A DNA stretch of 64,000 bases, taken from positions 61,264,382 to 61,328,381 of the forward strand of contig CM060322.1 in NCBI GenBank assembly GCA_030674155.1. The letters are read 5' to 3'. Both the position numbers and the translations under genes were made by a program. Position 1 is the stretch's first letter; each line of letters starts with the position of its first letter. The notes under the pieces are model-generated. The model was not told the DNA's origin and made no database searches. It saw only the letters and a program-made list of their open reading frames with translations. This DNA comes from Stramonita haemastoma. Its lineage: Eukaryota; Mollusca; Gastropoda; Neogastropoda; Muricidae. This document shows positions 1 to 13,320 of the stretch, in pieces.

Positions 1-220
1 CTGTCCCTGAGATAAAGGCAGCAGAACATAACATTGCAGGTCCTCTAGTCACTGTATAGCTTCTCACCCATTGGGGAGAGGATGGGCAAGATCCTCTTTA
101 GGAGTGCCTCATGTGCAGAACTGTAGCATGCTTTGTTTTCTGGCTGCCGGTCTTGCCAGGACTCTGCACTGTGTAAGTTTGCACTTTTTATTTATTTATT
201 TTTTTATTCATTTCTTTTTA

Positions 221-530
221 TCAAGGATAGTGGAATAAGCACTCGTGTGCTTTTTTAAATCGAGTCCCCGTGTGAAAGCAATTTTGTAAATCTTGTCATC
301 TGTTCGCTCGGCACACAGTGGCCTACTCTTATGAAAAGTGGAACATGATTTGACATGTGCGCAAGATTTTCTGCATGCGTTTGCACACAGGGCCTTGGTT
401 TCTTGTCTCATCCGAAGGACTTTTGGGGAGAGTGGAGTCAGCACTGATGTTAACTTCAGGGGAAAAATCCCCTCAAATGGGAATCGAACCCGGGTGTTGT
501 CACTAGACACCACGTCTGCATTTCAAACAC
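221..530 (-). mobile_element. SINE family A copy (tRNA-derived), minus strand
   Basis: Read on the minus strand, the tRNA-like head lies near 530 and the tail near 221. The complement of a near-perfect Pol III B box (GGGTTCGATTCCC) lies at 479-491. The body shares with many other copies here the segments 'gactccactctcccc', 'gtccttcggatgagac' (both in minus orientation) and the 'aagcacacgagtgctta' end. It ends in a T-rich stretch that corresponds to an A-rich 3' tail. Confidence 0.75.
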
Positions 531-639
531 ACAACTTTGTGGACTTTTGGAATTTACTTTTTCTTTTCTTTTTTTCTGTTTTTTTTTTTACATTTAACAC
601 CACTTTAAGTCGGTGCAGATTCATCTGCATGAAATTTGG

Positions 640-972
640 GCTGCTCATTGTGTGCCACCCTTTTTTTTTTTTCCATGTCTGCAACTGTATTTGTTTCCCT
701 ATCAGAGTGGCTTTTTGCTACAGAATTTTGCCAGGGATAACTGTCTTGTTGCTGTGGGTCATTTAATGTGTGCTAAGTATTTATGTTTGACACATGGACC
801 TGGGCTTATCATCTCATCGGAAAGACTATCACGCAGACCACTACTCTGGTCTAATGGATGGGAGAAAGTTTCGGGCCCAAACAGGGTTCAAACCACCGTA
901 CACTTCAACTTGGACTTTTTGCTTTCTAGACAGGCGCGTTACCTCTTAGCCGCCAATCCACTGATGGGGTGT
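640..972 (-). mobile_element. SINE family B copy, minus strand
   Basis: This copy matches the one at 20535-20850 along its whole length. On the minus strand it begins with a tRNA-like head that includes 'ggtaacgcgcctg' and a B-box-like 'ggtttgaaccc', and it continues into a body with 'ctggcaaaattctgtag'. From memory, that body is a very common dispersed repeat of caenogastropod snails; this is recollection, not a search result. Confidence 0.7.
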
Positions 973-1089
973 GGTTCTTGTTACTGCTGCAGATGACCTT
1001 ATACTTTGCTGATATAAGCTGTTCATGTCAGAAATGATGTATGCATACATGTCTTTGTTTGTAATTTGTTCCTCAGCTGGAGCTCAAGG

Positions 1090-1345
1090 GGAATTCACCA
1101 GTGGTGAGAGTTTTGTGTGTGAGACCATTTTCGCCCACCATGAATGTAGTCCTATTTGATGGCGGGATGTATTCTGGGTACATTTGTGTTTCATAACCAT
1201 CAAACGCTGACGCGAATTACAGGAGCGCACTGGCAGGTCTACACTTGAAGTTGACCTGGCAGGTGATAAAAATCCTGACCCTTGATTCACCAGAGCCGCC
1301 ATGATTCGAACCCACAACTTCATGACCCATGCCATTAAAGTGGAA
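1090..1345 (-). mobile_element. SINE family C copy, minus strand
   Basis: On the minus strand a tRNA-like head with B box 'gggttcgaatcatgg' is followed by a body containing 'aggtcaacttcaagtg' and 'agacctgccagtgcg'. The same body occurs on the plus strand at 33650-33895, so this is a dispersed family. It overlaps an 83-codon minus-strand open frame that I treat as incidental. Confidence 0.65.
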
Positions 1346-1904
1346 AGGTCTTAGCCTCTCAGGTATGGCACCTGTTGTATGCAGACATAAATCATGCTTT
1401 CAGCTTTTTAGCCCTGGCTGTTTGTACAGGTAAGTTTCTTCCAGCCCTGGAGATTGTCTGGTTGAAGGTGCGAGCTGATGTTCGGATACTAGGCTGTGTT
1501 GTGGTACTTTCCATGGTGTTAATTTTTGTATGTTTACTGTTCTTATGTGTGGCTTGTAACCAGCATGGATTTCTCTGTGAGATAATAAAGTATTTGGATT
1601 GAATTGAAATGAATTGAGTGTGTGGACGAAACAAAACAAGGACTTACAGGTGACTCTCTGAGGAGGTAAAAATTGATTTGGCACATACACAGTAAGTCTT
1701 TGGAAGTCATCTCTCAGTTGCTCAGTTGGATGGATATTTAATTTTTGTCATTCAGAGTTCAAAACAACAAAGCAAGGCAAAAACTATGCATTGAAACTTG
1801 TGTAATAGACAAAAGCATCAAAGGCTATATTAACAAAGTATCAACAAACAAAACAAGTGTTTTCAATGCACACGTGATAAGACATATCGGTATGTGTGCA
1901 TGGT

Positions 1905-1905
<1 letters not shown>
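1346..1905. other. Intergenic stretch with a retroposon-like 3' end (about 1470-1616)
   Basis: No gene is visible. The segment 1540-1616 reads 'cttgtaaccagcatgg', then 'ataataaag', then a short GAATT/GAAAT-type tail, which looks like the 3' end of a retroposon. A related phrase recurs at 35487-35530 and 35555-35600. The 75-codon hydrophobic frame at 1375-1602 runs through this repeat and has no other support. Confidence 0.35.

Positions 1906-1937
<32 letters not shown>
1906..1937. repeat. (TG)n microsatellite
   Basis: Sixteen uninterrupted TG dinucleotides. Confidence 0.95.
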
Positions 1938-1940
<3 letters not shown>

Positions 1941-3415
1941 CATCTAATTCATCAATTTTTTTCAGATGTACATGAGTAAGCTCGTTGTGTTTTTCCATCA
2001 GCCATCAATCTAAGAAAGGAAAAAAAAAATCTAAACACGAGGAAGCATAGAAAAGACTAAAAAAACAAAGCAGAAATATCCCTAGCAAACATAAAGCCAA
2101 CAAAAGAGAAAGGGAGGGAAAAAACAAACAAGCAAATAAAAAACAAACTGTGTTGTTGTGTGTCATGGTGTGTGTGTGCGTGTTTGTGTTGTGATCTTGC
2201 GCCCGCGCGCGCACCGGCGCGCTTCTTGAGCATGTGACGTGTTAATGTAAATAGCTTTGGTGAAGCAAGGGGAATCTCTTGATTTTGTAGAATGAGGTAC
2301 TTTTAAGTGGAAACTGATAATAGGAAGGGGGGCTTTTCCTTAGATTATTTGCTAGGTTTCATTTGTCAATGTTTGAAAAAGGGGCGATCGCCCATGTATG
2401 TAATGGTAACTGGGAATTGAAAAAAAGGCTAGCATATAAAAGAGAATGGTGTTATCCCGTTGTGCTATTTGGGGCTAATAACTATTTTCATCCATTGATT
2501 CAACTTCGGTTCTTTTGGAAACAGATTTTTCAAAAGTACATTAAGCTGGAAATCGCTGATTTCAGAGCTGAAAATTGGAATTTAACATTTATTTTTATTT
2601 ATTATTTATTCTTTTATAGTGTGGAAATGCAAGAAATAACCATACTTTTGGCCTTGATCCTGCATTTATATATCTCATTAGTTTTGGTTCTCTTCAGAAC
2701 ACCCACAGCCTATTTGTAAACAAAGGTAGGCTGCCAGAAACCTGAGCTGATTTCAAAACTGGAACATTGTCATAAAACATCCAACCATGGCTTGTTGATA
2801 GGACGGACAAGTTGTGATTTAAAGAAAACTTCCAAACTATTGTGTCAAAAGCTTGTACCATTCTGTCCATGTACCATTGTGTCCACATGTTTACATACAT
2901 ACATACTGGCAGACAAGCCAGCTGACCAGCAGCATTCTCCCAGAGACTAATATTATTTGCCACACTAACCTTTACACTAACCTTTACACTAACCTTTATT
3001 ATCTTAACCTGGCCCCACATGTGGACACAAAAGATAGAATGGATATGATGATACAAGACATGACACAGAAACAAACCTTTTATGTGTCTTGCATTTTTGG
3101 GTGGGGAAGAGTGGGGGGGGGGGGGGGCGGGGGTTTAGGAAACACATGTTAGAAGGGGTGGGATGGATAGCTAGCTGTATGTGGGAAGAGGCATAAGGAA
3201 GGTTATGGCTAAGTCGTCCGTGTGAGTGAGTGTGAGAGCAAGAATAGGGAACGGCAAACCTGGTTTTGTTGGGGGGCTTTTTGTAAGGAATTGTTTAGCT
3301 AAATAGATACTTTTTTTTTTTAAAGGTAGGGTTAATTGGTAAATGCAGTTACCAAGATGATGATTTTGTGTGTGTGTGCGCGCACAGTTGTGTGGTTATG
3401 TGTGTGTGGTGTGTG

Positions 3416-3417
<2 letters not shown>
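1938..3417. other. Intergenic DNA, no gene recognised
   Basis: I see no coding signal. The stretch contains a GC-rich patch (2198-2222), a triple 12-bp repeat 'ctaacctttaca' at about 2967-3000, and a G run near 3112-3128. Confidence 0.6.

Positions 3418-3500
<83 letters not shown>
3418..3500. repeat. (GT)n microsatellite, about 41 units
   Basis: Uninterrupted GT for about 83 bp. It generates a false valine/cysteine open frame. Confidence 0.97.
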
Positions 3501-3502
<2 letters not shown>

Positions 3503-3837
3503 TGCTTGAGAGAGATGGTAGTCATACTTTACATATGTACATGAATGAAGAAAAGGAGGAAAGAGTGTGTATACCTAGTCCTTCATTTTGTCACTGTGTG
3601 ATCCCCAGATTAACACTCTGGGGGTCTCCCACAATGAATCACTCATCCATCCCACCTGGGAATCACTGGGGAGATTGAAATTGCACACTGAATGAGGTTT
3701 GGGTGTATGAACTGTTTTCAAGTACCTCACCATATAGGCCACCATATTTTGACTTCAGAGGATTTTTTCATGGAGAGTGCAAGGGTTTTGGTCTTGTTAT
3801 AGCTGAAGGCAATCTTAACACAACATTTTGATAATGA

Positions 3838-3915
3838 CAAAAATAATAATAATATATGGAATTTATATAGCGCTGAATCTTGTGAGAGCACACAAATCAA
3901 AGTGCTTGCATTCAA
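3838..3915. repeat. Short dispersed repeat with 'tatatagcgct' core
   Basis: An AAT-rich start is followed by 'ggaatttatatagcgct' and 'aaagtgcttgcat'. The same order appears at 45225-45310, and a fragment lies near 52775. It looks like the end of a small SINE or MITE family. Confidence 0.55.
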
Positions 3916-4859
3916 GTTTGTCATGCACATGCAACTGTCACAACTAAACAACAAATTACATATCTACACACACAATATAACAATTTTACAATAAACATTT
4001 TATAGCATTAATAACTGACACAGCTTTTGGCTTAGGCCAAGTTCTTTGTTTTTAATGATTGCATTTTATTTAGATCAGATGAACTGTAAGTTATATAAAG
4101 AAAAATAAGCAGCATCAGAAAATGCAAAAAAATAAAAACAAAAAACCCCAACAAACAAACAATAAAAGCCAAAGAAACAGAAGAAGTCGTACAAGATAAG
4201 GGAACTCATGAAGGAAAAGCACAATAAAAACAAAAGGAAAAAGTATAGAAAAAGAAGAAAACGCAAAGAAGTCAGAAGCAGGTTCATAACCAGAAAGAAA
4301 GTGGTAGAAACTCACGACCAAACAGCAAAATCATCAACAAACAGAAAGAACAAAATGATGAAAAGGTGATCAAGCCAAAAGATGGCAGCAGCAACAACAA
4401 CAAAATTAGAGGCTGGGGAAGAAAAAATGGAAAGAACAAAATGGAAGGGGGGGGGGGGGTAACAGAACATTGGCAAGAAATAAAAAAGAAAAGGATACAT
4501 AAGAAACAAAACACATGGGTGATGTTCCTTCCATTTTAAACAGAATTCTGTCATGGCAATTTTTAGACTTAAAATACTATTTTTAAAAGAAATACCAAAT
4601 TCACAAATATTATTTTTAAAAGAACTGTACCAGATTGAAGACTTTGAATCTTTTTGAAAATGACCAAATTGACAACCTGTGACAAACATCCCCTTGAAGA
4701 TCCTTGAAAATCAAGGCTTGACTATCAAAAGTATTCTCATTAACAATGACAATAAACTGAAGATAAACTTTGGTGTTAAAAAAATTAAAGTTCCAAACGG
4801 ACACAGAATAACAGATAACAAATGTTTCATTTGTGGTGACTGTAAGTTAAAGTCTTTGT
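3916..4859. other. A-rich intergenic DNA, no gene recognised
   Basis: 4090-4440 is strongly A-rich on the plus strand, and the complementary strand gives phenylalanine-rich false frames. A G run lies at about 4446-4460. No gene model is supported. Confidence 0.6.
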
Positions 4860-5585
4860 CATTTGTGGCTTTAGATAGTGGTGATTTTCTTCACGAAATT
4901 CTTCGCTTTAGTAGTGGCTTTCTTTATTGCCTTCTTGGTTTTAGTGGTCACATGATCACAGTCTTAGCTTTATTCATGGCTTTAATGGGGATATGATCAC
5001 ATTCTTGCCTTTAATGGTGACTTTCTTTATTTCATTCTTGCCTTTAGTGGAGACTTGATCACATTCCTGGCTGAAGAGGTGACTTCATGGCATCTTTGTT
5101 TTAGTGGTGACTCTCTTTATGACTGTCTTGGCCTTAGTGGTGACTTTCTTTATGACTGTCTTGGCCTTTGTGGTGACTTTCTTTCACATTTTTGGTTTTA
5201 GTGGTGAATTTCTTGATCACATTTTTGGCTTTAGTGGTAACTTTCTCTATCACATTTTTGGCTCAAGTGATGACTTTATCACAGTTTTTGCTTTAGTGGT
5301 GAATTTATCTCATTTTTGGCTTTAGTGGTGAATTTATCACATTTTTGGCTTTAGGGGTGACTTTCTCATATTTTTGGCTTTAGTGTTTTGGCTTTAGTGG
5401 TGACTTATCACATTTTTGGCTTTAGTTGTGACTTACATTTTGGCTTTAGGGGTGACTATCACATTTTTTGGCTTTAGTGGTGACTTTCTTTATCATATTT
5501 TTGGCTATAGTGTTTTGGCTTTAGTGGTGACTTATCACATTTTTGGCTTTAGTTGTGACTTACATTTTTGGCTTTAGTGGTGAAA
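4860..5585. repeat. Diverged minisatellite, unit about 25-45 bp ('ttggctttagtggtgac')
   Basis: The phrase 'tttggctttagtggtgac' recurs more than fifteen times with variable spacers such as 'tttctttatcacattt'. The copies are diverged and irregular in length, so the array is old. Open frames here (for example 5104-5325) are repeat translations. Confidence 0.85.
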
Positions 5586-5954
5586 AATCCACTTCAGCAA
5601 TAGAATATTCCATATTGTGCTGAAAAAAACTATTACTATCCAAACAAGCATAATCAAGAATTAAATAGGGGGAAAAATGTGGCACTGTACTGTGGTTATA
5701 TTCTGTCTTGGGCAGGCCAGCCTAATTTTCATGAAGGGAAACTTACACTGTGTAGTGTAATGGTATGGCACTGCTCTCCTGTGTTCTGAACTATACTACT
5801 ACAGCATACTTCCATACCATCCATATTTTAGGGTATCATACTGTGCCATCCTATCCCATCCCACCCTGTGCCATATTATCCCATCCCATCCCAGTCCATG
5901 CCATTCTATCCTGTCTCAACCCACACCATCCGAAGTTTTCAAATTTATTTAATT
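5586..5954. other. Intergenic DNA with CCATCC-type low-complexity tract
   Basis: No gene is seen. 5848-5932 is a degenerate 'cccatcccatcc' tract. Confidence 0.6.
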
Positions 5955-6591
5955 ATGTATGTGCTGTGAGTTGTATTACAGATTGTGTTGAATAGAAAAT
6001 AAGTTGTGATATTCATGGAAAGGTTAACTTATTCACGTATATGACATGCTTATTTTGTCGGAAAAGTAATAAAACAATAACCAAAGCTATGTTGAATGAA
6101 GGATAGAAATATGCATAATTTGCGGTTTTGTTTAGGAGGGACTTTTTGTGTGTGTGCGTGTTTGCTTTTTTTTCTTCTTTTTTTCTTTTGGTGATGTATT
6201 GGCATCATAATTTGATATAGATTTCGTGAAAAGGAGCAGTTTCTCCTTTACTTTTTTTTGTTTGTTTGTTGTGTGGGTGTTGGGGGGGGGTTCAATGGTT
6301 TGGGTTTGTTTGTTGTTGTTTTTTTTTGGGGGGTGAGAGGGGATGGTGAGAGTATGTGAAATTTATGAAGAAAGATCTGATTAATATCTCTAAGATTAGT
6401 ATCTTTAAGATTCTTAGGTTAATTAAGAAAAATGTGTGTCTGTGTGTGCGCGCATACCATGCATGCATATATTTGTAAATTTATCTACAAGAAATGCGTG
6501 TAGGGTTTTGGGTTTTCTTTTTTCAAATTGATTTTCCTTTTTTTTTTAATTTTCTTAAGTGCTTTGAGTTGGTTGTACTACAGGTTATGTT

Positions 6592-8885
6592 GAATAGAAA
6601 ATAAGTTGTGATATATGTGGAGATGTGAATATATATATGTTTAGGTATTTGGCATCTTTGTCAGAATGAATAGAAAATAAGTTGTGATATCTATGGAGAT
6701 GTGAATATATATGTTTAGGTATTTGGCATCTTTGTCAGAATGAATAGAAAATAAGTTGTGATATCTATGGAGATGTGAATATATATATGTTTAGGTATTT
6801 GGCATCTTTGTCAGAATGAATAGAAAATAAGTTGTGATATCTATGGAGATGTGAATATATATATGTTTAGGTATTTGGCATCTTTGTCAGAATGAATAGA
6901 AAATAAGTTGTGATATCTATGGAGATGTGAATATATATGTTTATGTATTTGGCATCTTTGTCAGAATGAATAGAAAATAAGTTGTGATATCTATGGAGAT
7001 GTGAATATATATGTTTAGGTATTTGGCATCTTTGTCAGAATGAATAGAAAATAAGTTGTGATATCTATGGAGATGTGAATATATATGTTTAGGTATTTGG
7101 CATCTTTGTCAGAATGAATAGAAAATAAGTTGTGATATCTATGGAGATGTGAATATATATGTTTAGGTATTTGGCATCTTTGTCAGAATGAATAGAAAAT
7201 AAGTTGTGATATATGTGGAGATGTGAATATATATGTTTATGTATTTGGCATCTTTGTCAGAATGAATAGAAAATAAGTTGTGATATCTATGGAGATGTGA
7301 ATATATATGTTTAGGTATTTGGCATCTTTGTCAGAATGAATAGAAAATAAGTTGTGATATCTATGGAGATGTGAATATATATGTTTAGGTATTTGGCATC
7401 TTTGTCAGAATGAATAGAAAATAAGTTGTGATATCTATGGAGATGTGAATATATATGTTTAGGTATTTGGCATCTTTGTCAGAATGAATAGAAAATAAGT
7501 TGTGATATCTATGGAGATGTGAATATATATGTTTAGGTATTTGGCATCTTTGTCAGAATGAATAGAAAATAAGTTGTGATATATGTGGAGATGTGAATAT
7601 ATATGTTTAGGTATTTGGCATCTTTGTCAGAATGAATAGAAAATAAGTTGTGATATCTATGGAGATGTGAATATATATGTTTAGGTATTTGGCATCTTTG
7701 TCAGAATGAATAGAAAATAAGTTGTGATATCTATGGAGATGTGAATATATATGTTTAGGTATTTGGCATCTTTGTCAGAATGAATAGAAAATAAGTTGTG
7801 ATATATGTGGAGATGTGAATATATATGTTTAGGTATTTGGCATCTTTGTCAGAATGAATAGAAAATAAGTTGTGATATCTATGGAGATGTGAATATATAT
7901 GTTTAGGTATTTGGCATCTTTGTCAGAATGAATAGAAAATAAGTTGTGATATCTATGGAGATGTGAATATATATGTTTAGGTATTTGGCATCTTTGTCAG
8001 AATGAATAGAAAATAAGTTGTGATATCTATGGAGATGTGAATATATATGTTTAGGTATTTGGCATCTTTGTCAGAATGAATAGAAAATAAGTTGTGATAT
8101 CTATGGAGATGTGAATATATATGTTTAGGTATTTGGCATCTTTGTCAGAATGAATAGAAAATAAGTTGTGATATCTATGGAGATGTGAATATATATGTTT
8201 AGGTATTTGGCATCTTTGTCAGAATGAATAGAAAATAAGTTGTGATATCTATGGAGATGTGAATATATATGTTTAGGTATTTGGCATCTTTGTCAGAATG
8301 AATAGAAAATAAGTTGTGATATCTATGGAGATGTGAATATATATGTTTAGGTATTTGGCATCTTTGTCAGAATGAATAGAAAATAAGTTGTGATATCTAT
8401 GGAGATGTGAATATATATGTTTAGGTATTTGGCATCTTTGTCAGAATGAATAGAAAATAAGTTGTGATATCTATGGAGATGTGAATATATATGTTTAGGT
8501 ATTTGGCATCTTTGTCAGAATGAATAGAAAATAAGTTGTGATATCTATGGAGATGTGAATATATATGTTTAGGTATTTGGCATCTTTGTCAGAATGAATA
8601 GAAAATAAGTTGTGATATATGTGGAGATGTAAATATATATGTTTAGGTATTTGGCATCTTTGTCAGAATGAATAGAAAATAAGTTGTGATATATGTGGAG
8701 ATGTGAATATATATGTTTAGGTATTTGGCATCTTTGTCAGAATGAATAGAAAATAAGTTGTTTTATATGTGGAGATGTGAATATATATGTTTAGGTATTT
8801 GGCATCTTTGTCAGAATGAATAGAAAATAAGTTGTGATATATGTGGAGATGTGAATATGTTTAGGTATTTGGTATCTGTCAGAAT
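6592..8885. repeat. 74-bp satellite array, about 31 copies
   Basis: The monomer starts 'gaatagaaaataagttgtga' and ends 'ggcatctttgtcagaat'. It repeats head to tail every 74 bp (for example starts at 6668 and 6742), with a few 76-bp variants caused by one extra AT in 'atatatat'. Copies are nearly identical apart from a 'tatctatgg'/'tatatgtgg' switch, so homogenisation is recent. A single diverged monomer equivalent is present in other macrosatellite units near 5990 and 10408. Confidence 0.97.
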
Positions 8886-9339
8886 GACCAACCATGTTGA
8901 ATGATGGAAAGAAATGTGTGTTTGTGTGTGTGGGGGGGGGGGGGGGTCTTTTTTGGTTGGGGTTTTTTTGTTGGTTTTTTTTTTTTTTGGTCTGCACCTT
9001 GTTTGCTTTTCTTCTTTTTTTTTTCTTCTTTTTTTTTCTTTTTTTGTTTGTTTGGTTTTTGATGATGTATTGGTATCATGGTTTTGTGTAGATTCAGTGA
9101 AAAGGAGCATTTTTGCTTTGCTTTTTGTTTTTAACTTTTGTTGGTCTTTTTTTGTTGTTGGGTTTTTGAGCGAGTGGAGGGGGATATGTGGATCATGTAT
9201 GAAGTGAAAGATATAGATTAGTATTTTGTTAGTTAGTGAGAGAAGTGAGCCTTGTGTGTATGTTTGTGTTTGGGGAGAGTAGGGGGTGAAGAATGTGATG
9301 AGAGATGTGAACTTATGCGTTGTGTGTGTGTGTTTGGGT

Positions 9340-9645
9340 TCTAGTCCGGTCGAGGAAATTTTCTTCCTGGAGTTAACATCAGTGCTGACTCCACTCTCCC
9401 CAAAAGTCCTTCGGATGAGACTTTAAACCGAGGCCCCGTGTGCGAACGCACGCAGAACATCTTGCGCACACGTTAAATCCTGTTCCGCTTTTCATAAGAG
9501 TAGGCCATCGTGTGCCGGTGGGAACAGATGACAATATTTACAAAACTGCATACACACGGGGACCGGATGAAAAAAAGCACATGATTGCTTATTCTGTTAT
9601 CCTCGATATAAAAGAATAAATAAATAAATAAATAAATAAATAATG
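9340..9645 (+). mobile_element. SINE family A copy with (AAAT)n tail
   Basis: A well-preserved body runs from 'ggttctagtccggtcg' through 'ccttcggatgagactt' and 'cgtgtgccggtgggaaca' to 'cctcgatataaaag'. It ends in a clean (AAAT)n tail at about 9613-9642. It is inserted into the second macrosatellite unit. Confidence 0.8.
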
Positions 9646-9753
9646 TGTGTGTGTTTGTGTGTGTGTATGCATGCTCGCAAGTTTGGTGGGGGGTGGGGGA
9701 GAGAGGAGAAGTGACTTAATTCCTCCTCAATTGTGTGTGTGAGTGACTGTATA

Positions 9754-9755
<2 letters not shown>

Positions 9756-9821
<66 letters not shown>

Positions 9822-9900
9822 CTGTTTCTGTGTGTGTTAGGGGGTGGGTGAGGGGGAGAGGAGGCGTGACGAAATTCGTCCTTGCATGTGTGTGTGTATC

Positions 9901-9966
<66 letters not shown>
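9756..9966. repeat. Two long (GT)n tracts with a short spacer
   Basis: GT runs fill 9756-9818 and about 9904-9966. The spacer contains 'ggagaggaggcgtgacgaaat', a diverged copy of the sub-repeat seen from 11.0 kb onward. Confidence 0.93.
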
Positions 9967-9967
<1 letters not shown>

Positions 9968-10180
9968 TTGGAATCTATGATGGGCAGCCTTGGAAAATTA
10001 TGCAAGTGTAACTGATATCAGCAATCAAAAGGTGTGGAGTAGTTAAAGAGTACTGTAAACTCTAGGAAGTTTTTGCAGATAATCTGCAGTTGACTTGCAT
10101 AATTTTTTAAGTTGCCAATTATTTTTTATGTGATCAGACATGGAGAGAGATAGCCTTTGTGCGTACATAATGGTATGCTA

Positions 10181-10251
<71 letters not shown>

Positions 10252-10270
10252 ACGCACGCGCGCGCGCGCA
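10181..10270. repeat. (GT)n tract ending in an alternating CG/CA segment
   Basis: About 35 GT units lead into 'gcacgcacgcgcgcgcgc', a purine-pyrimidine alternating run with Z-DNA potential. Confidence 0.93.
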
Positions 10271-11039
10271 CGTAATTATCATGAATGCACGTTTGTGAAT
10301 TTACATGAAATGTGTGTGTATGGTTTGTTTTTTTCCAAAAAAAAATTTTTTTTCCAAATAGATCTATTTATGTGCTGCGAGTTGGTTGTAATACAGACTG
10401 TGTTGAACAGAAAAGAAGCTGTGGTATCCATGGAACTGTTAACATTTTCATATGTGACATCTTTGTCAGAGAGTAAAGAACAAAACCATGTTGAATGAAG
10501 GAAAGAAACATTAATGCCAGGATTTTCTTTGTTACTTTTTGTGTGTGTGTGTTTTCGTCTTTCCTTTTTTCTTTTAGTTTAATATAGTTTCAGTTTTTTA
10601 AAAAGATTTTTTTAAACTTTGCTCTTTTCTTTGTTTTCTTTAGAGAGAGATAAAGGTGGTATATGTTGGAAATGTGTGAAATGAAAGATATCAGATTAGT
10701 ACCTTAGATTGAAGATCAGTGTGTGAGTGTGCATGTTGGATGAGGGGGCAGGGATTATGAGGTTGTAATGTGTATGATTGGCCACCTGGAAAAGTGATGC
10801 AAGTCCAACTGATGTCAGTGACCAAAAGTGGTGAAGCATTGAAGACTTGCTGAAAACCTCAGGCAGATTTTGTAGACAGACAGCAGTGGGCTTGCTGATT
10901 TTTCCTAGTTGCCAGTTATGATTCATATGATCAGAGGTGTGTGTGTGTGTATGTGCTGTGGTTTGTTTTGTTTGTTTGGTTGGTTGGGTTTTGTTGTTGT
11001 TGTTGTTGTTGTTTTGGGGGGGTTGGGATGGAGGGAGAA

Positions 11040-11217
11040 CTCAAGTGACTTAATGCCTCCTTGTGCGTGTTGAGTGGAGCGGGGAAGGAGGTAAGATATG
11101 TGAACTTATGCCTCATTTCTCTTTTTTTTTTTTTTCTTTGTTTTACCATATTACTTTTTTTTTATCTCAAAGATAATGGAATAACTCATGTGTTGTTGTT
11201 TTTTACACCATGTGTGT

Positions 11218-11292
<75 letters not shown>

Positions 11293-11338
11293 TGGGTAGA
11301 ATAGGTTAGAGGAGATGTGGACTAAATGCCTCTTTGTG

Positions 11339-11376
<38 letters not shown>

Positions 11377-11580
11377 TGGGTGTGTTGGTGTGTGTGTGTG
11401 TGTGTTGTGTGTGTGTGTGTGTGTGTGTGTTGGGATGGGGGGTAGAATAGTTAGAGGAGATGTGACTAAATCCTCCTTGACTGTGTGTGTGTGGGTGTGT
11501 GATTGGGGTGGGGGGGTAGACTAGGAGAGGAGATGTACTGAATTCCTCCTGTGTATGTGTGTGTGTGTTTTGTGTGTGTG

Positions 11581-11651
<71 letters not shown>

Positions 11652-11726
11652 ATGGGGGTAGAATATGTTAGAGGAGATGTGACTAAATCCCTCTGTGTGT
11701 GTCTGTGTGTGTGTCTGTGTGTGTGT

Positions 11727-11763
<37 letters not shown>

Positions 11764-11915
11764 GTGGGGATGAATAGGTTAGAGGAGATGTGACTAAAAT
11801 ACCTCCTGGTGTGTGTTTGTGTATGTGTGAGTGTATGTGTAATTTGGGGGGGAGTGTAGGCTAGGTGAGAGGAGATGTAACTAAATTACTCCTCGTGTGG
11901 TGTGTGTGTGTGTGT

Positions 11916-11972
<57 letters not shown>

Positions 11973-12035
11973 ATGCCTGCGTGCATGCATGCGTGCATGC
12001 TGTGTGCGTGCGTGCATACATGCATGCATGTATTC
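11040..12035. repeat. Sub-repeat block: 'gttagaggagatgtgactaa' units alternating with (GT)n
   Basis: The unit 'ggtagaataggttagaggag...atgtgactaaat..cctcc' followed by a GT run recurs about every 100-250 bp. Long GT runs lie near 11217-11291, 11340-11440, 11582-11649, 11700-11762 and 11900-11970. Confidence 0.9.
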
Positions 12036-12884
12036 TGTACGATGGTCTACCTGGAAAAGTGATGCAAGTCTGACTGATATCAGTGACCCAAAACTGGTCA
12101 AGTCCATGATTATTACTCAAAGCTTAGGCAGTTTTTGCAAACAACCATCAGTCAGCTTGCGTAACTTTTCCATATTGTCAGTTATGCAAGATATGACATT
12201 ATAAGTTTGTGTGTGTAGGAGTTGGCTGTTTGTTTTGTTTTTATTTAGTTGGTTGGAAATTTGTTTTTTGGTTAGTGTATTTTGTGTCTTTTTGTGTGTG
12301 CGTACTTTTTTTTTTATCTATTAGCTGTGAGTTAGTTATAATACAGATTGTGTTGATATCAAAATGTTTTTGTTTTTTTTTAAGAAAATGTTTTTATATT
12401 TATGGAAATATTGGACATAAGTGCCATTTGTCAGAAAGGGATACCCAAAACCATCTTTCATTAATGATGAAAGTGAATGTAAATTTTGACTGTTGTTTTT
12501 TCTCTTCTTTTAATTGTGATTTAATGATAGAAATGAATGTGCATTTTGACAGTGTTTTTTTTTTTCTTCTTTTAATTGTGATTCAATGGTGGAAATGAAT
12601 ATATATGCATTTTGACTGTGTTTTTTCTTCTTCTTTTGATGGTGTATGTTGTTTGCTTTTTCTTCTTTATGCTGTATCAGCAACATAGTTTGAAAGAGAT
12701 TGTTTGAAAACATTTTTAAAGTGTTTTTTTAGAGAAAGAGAAGGGGAGAGAGAGTGTTCTGAGAATTTATAAAAGGAACGCTATCTGATCAGTATTTTAG
12801 ATTGAACAACAGTGTGTGGGGGAGTGGAATAATGATGATATGAGATGGGATTCAATGCGTTTTGTGTGTGTGTGTGGGGGGGGG

Positions 12885-12917
12885 GGTATATTAAGAGAGA
12901 AGAGACTTAATGCCTCC

Positions 12918-12988
<71 letters not shown>

Positions 12989-13036
12989 GTGGAGATGGGG
13001 GTAGAATAGGTTAGAGGAGATGTGACTTAATTCCTT

Positions 13037-13112
<76 letters not shown>

Positions 13113-13170
13113 CGTGTGTAAATTGGGGGGGGGGGGTAGACTAGGTGAGAGGAGATGTAACTGAATGCCT

Positions 13171-13201
<31 letters not shown>

Positions 13202-13242
13202 ATAGGGGTAGAAAAGGTTAGAGGAGCTGTGACTAAATGCCT

Positions 13243-13293
<51 letters not shown>

Positions 13294-13320
13294 GTGTGTG
13301 TGTGTGTGTGTGTGTATTCT
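12885..13320. repeat. Sub-repeat block with (GT)n tracts
   Basis: The same 'agaggagatgtgact' units and GT runs occur near 12919-12987, 13042-13108, 13177-13201 and 13247-13316. G runs (near 12879 and 13124) follow some of them. Confidence 0.9.

Noticed and set aside
338..996. Two overlapping plus-strand frames (142 and 127 codons)
   Set aside because: They run through SINE copies and T-rich tails. No conserved protein features.
6592..8885. CRISPR-like regular array
   Set aside because: Monomers are contiguous with no unique spacers, and the genome is animal. It is a satellite.
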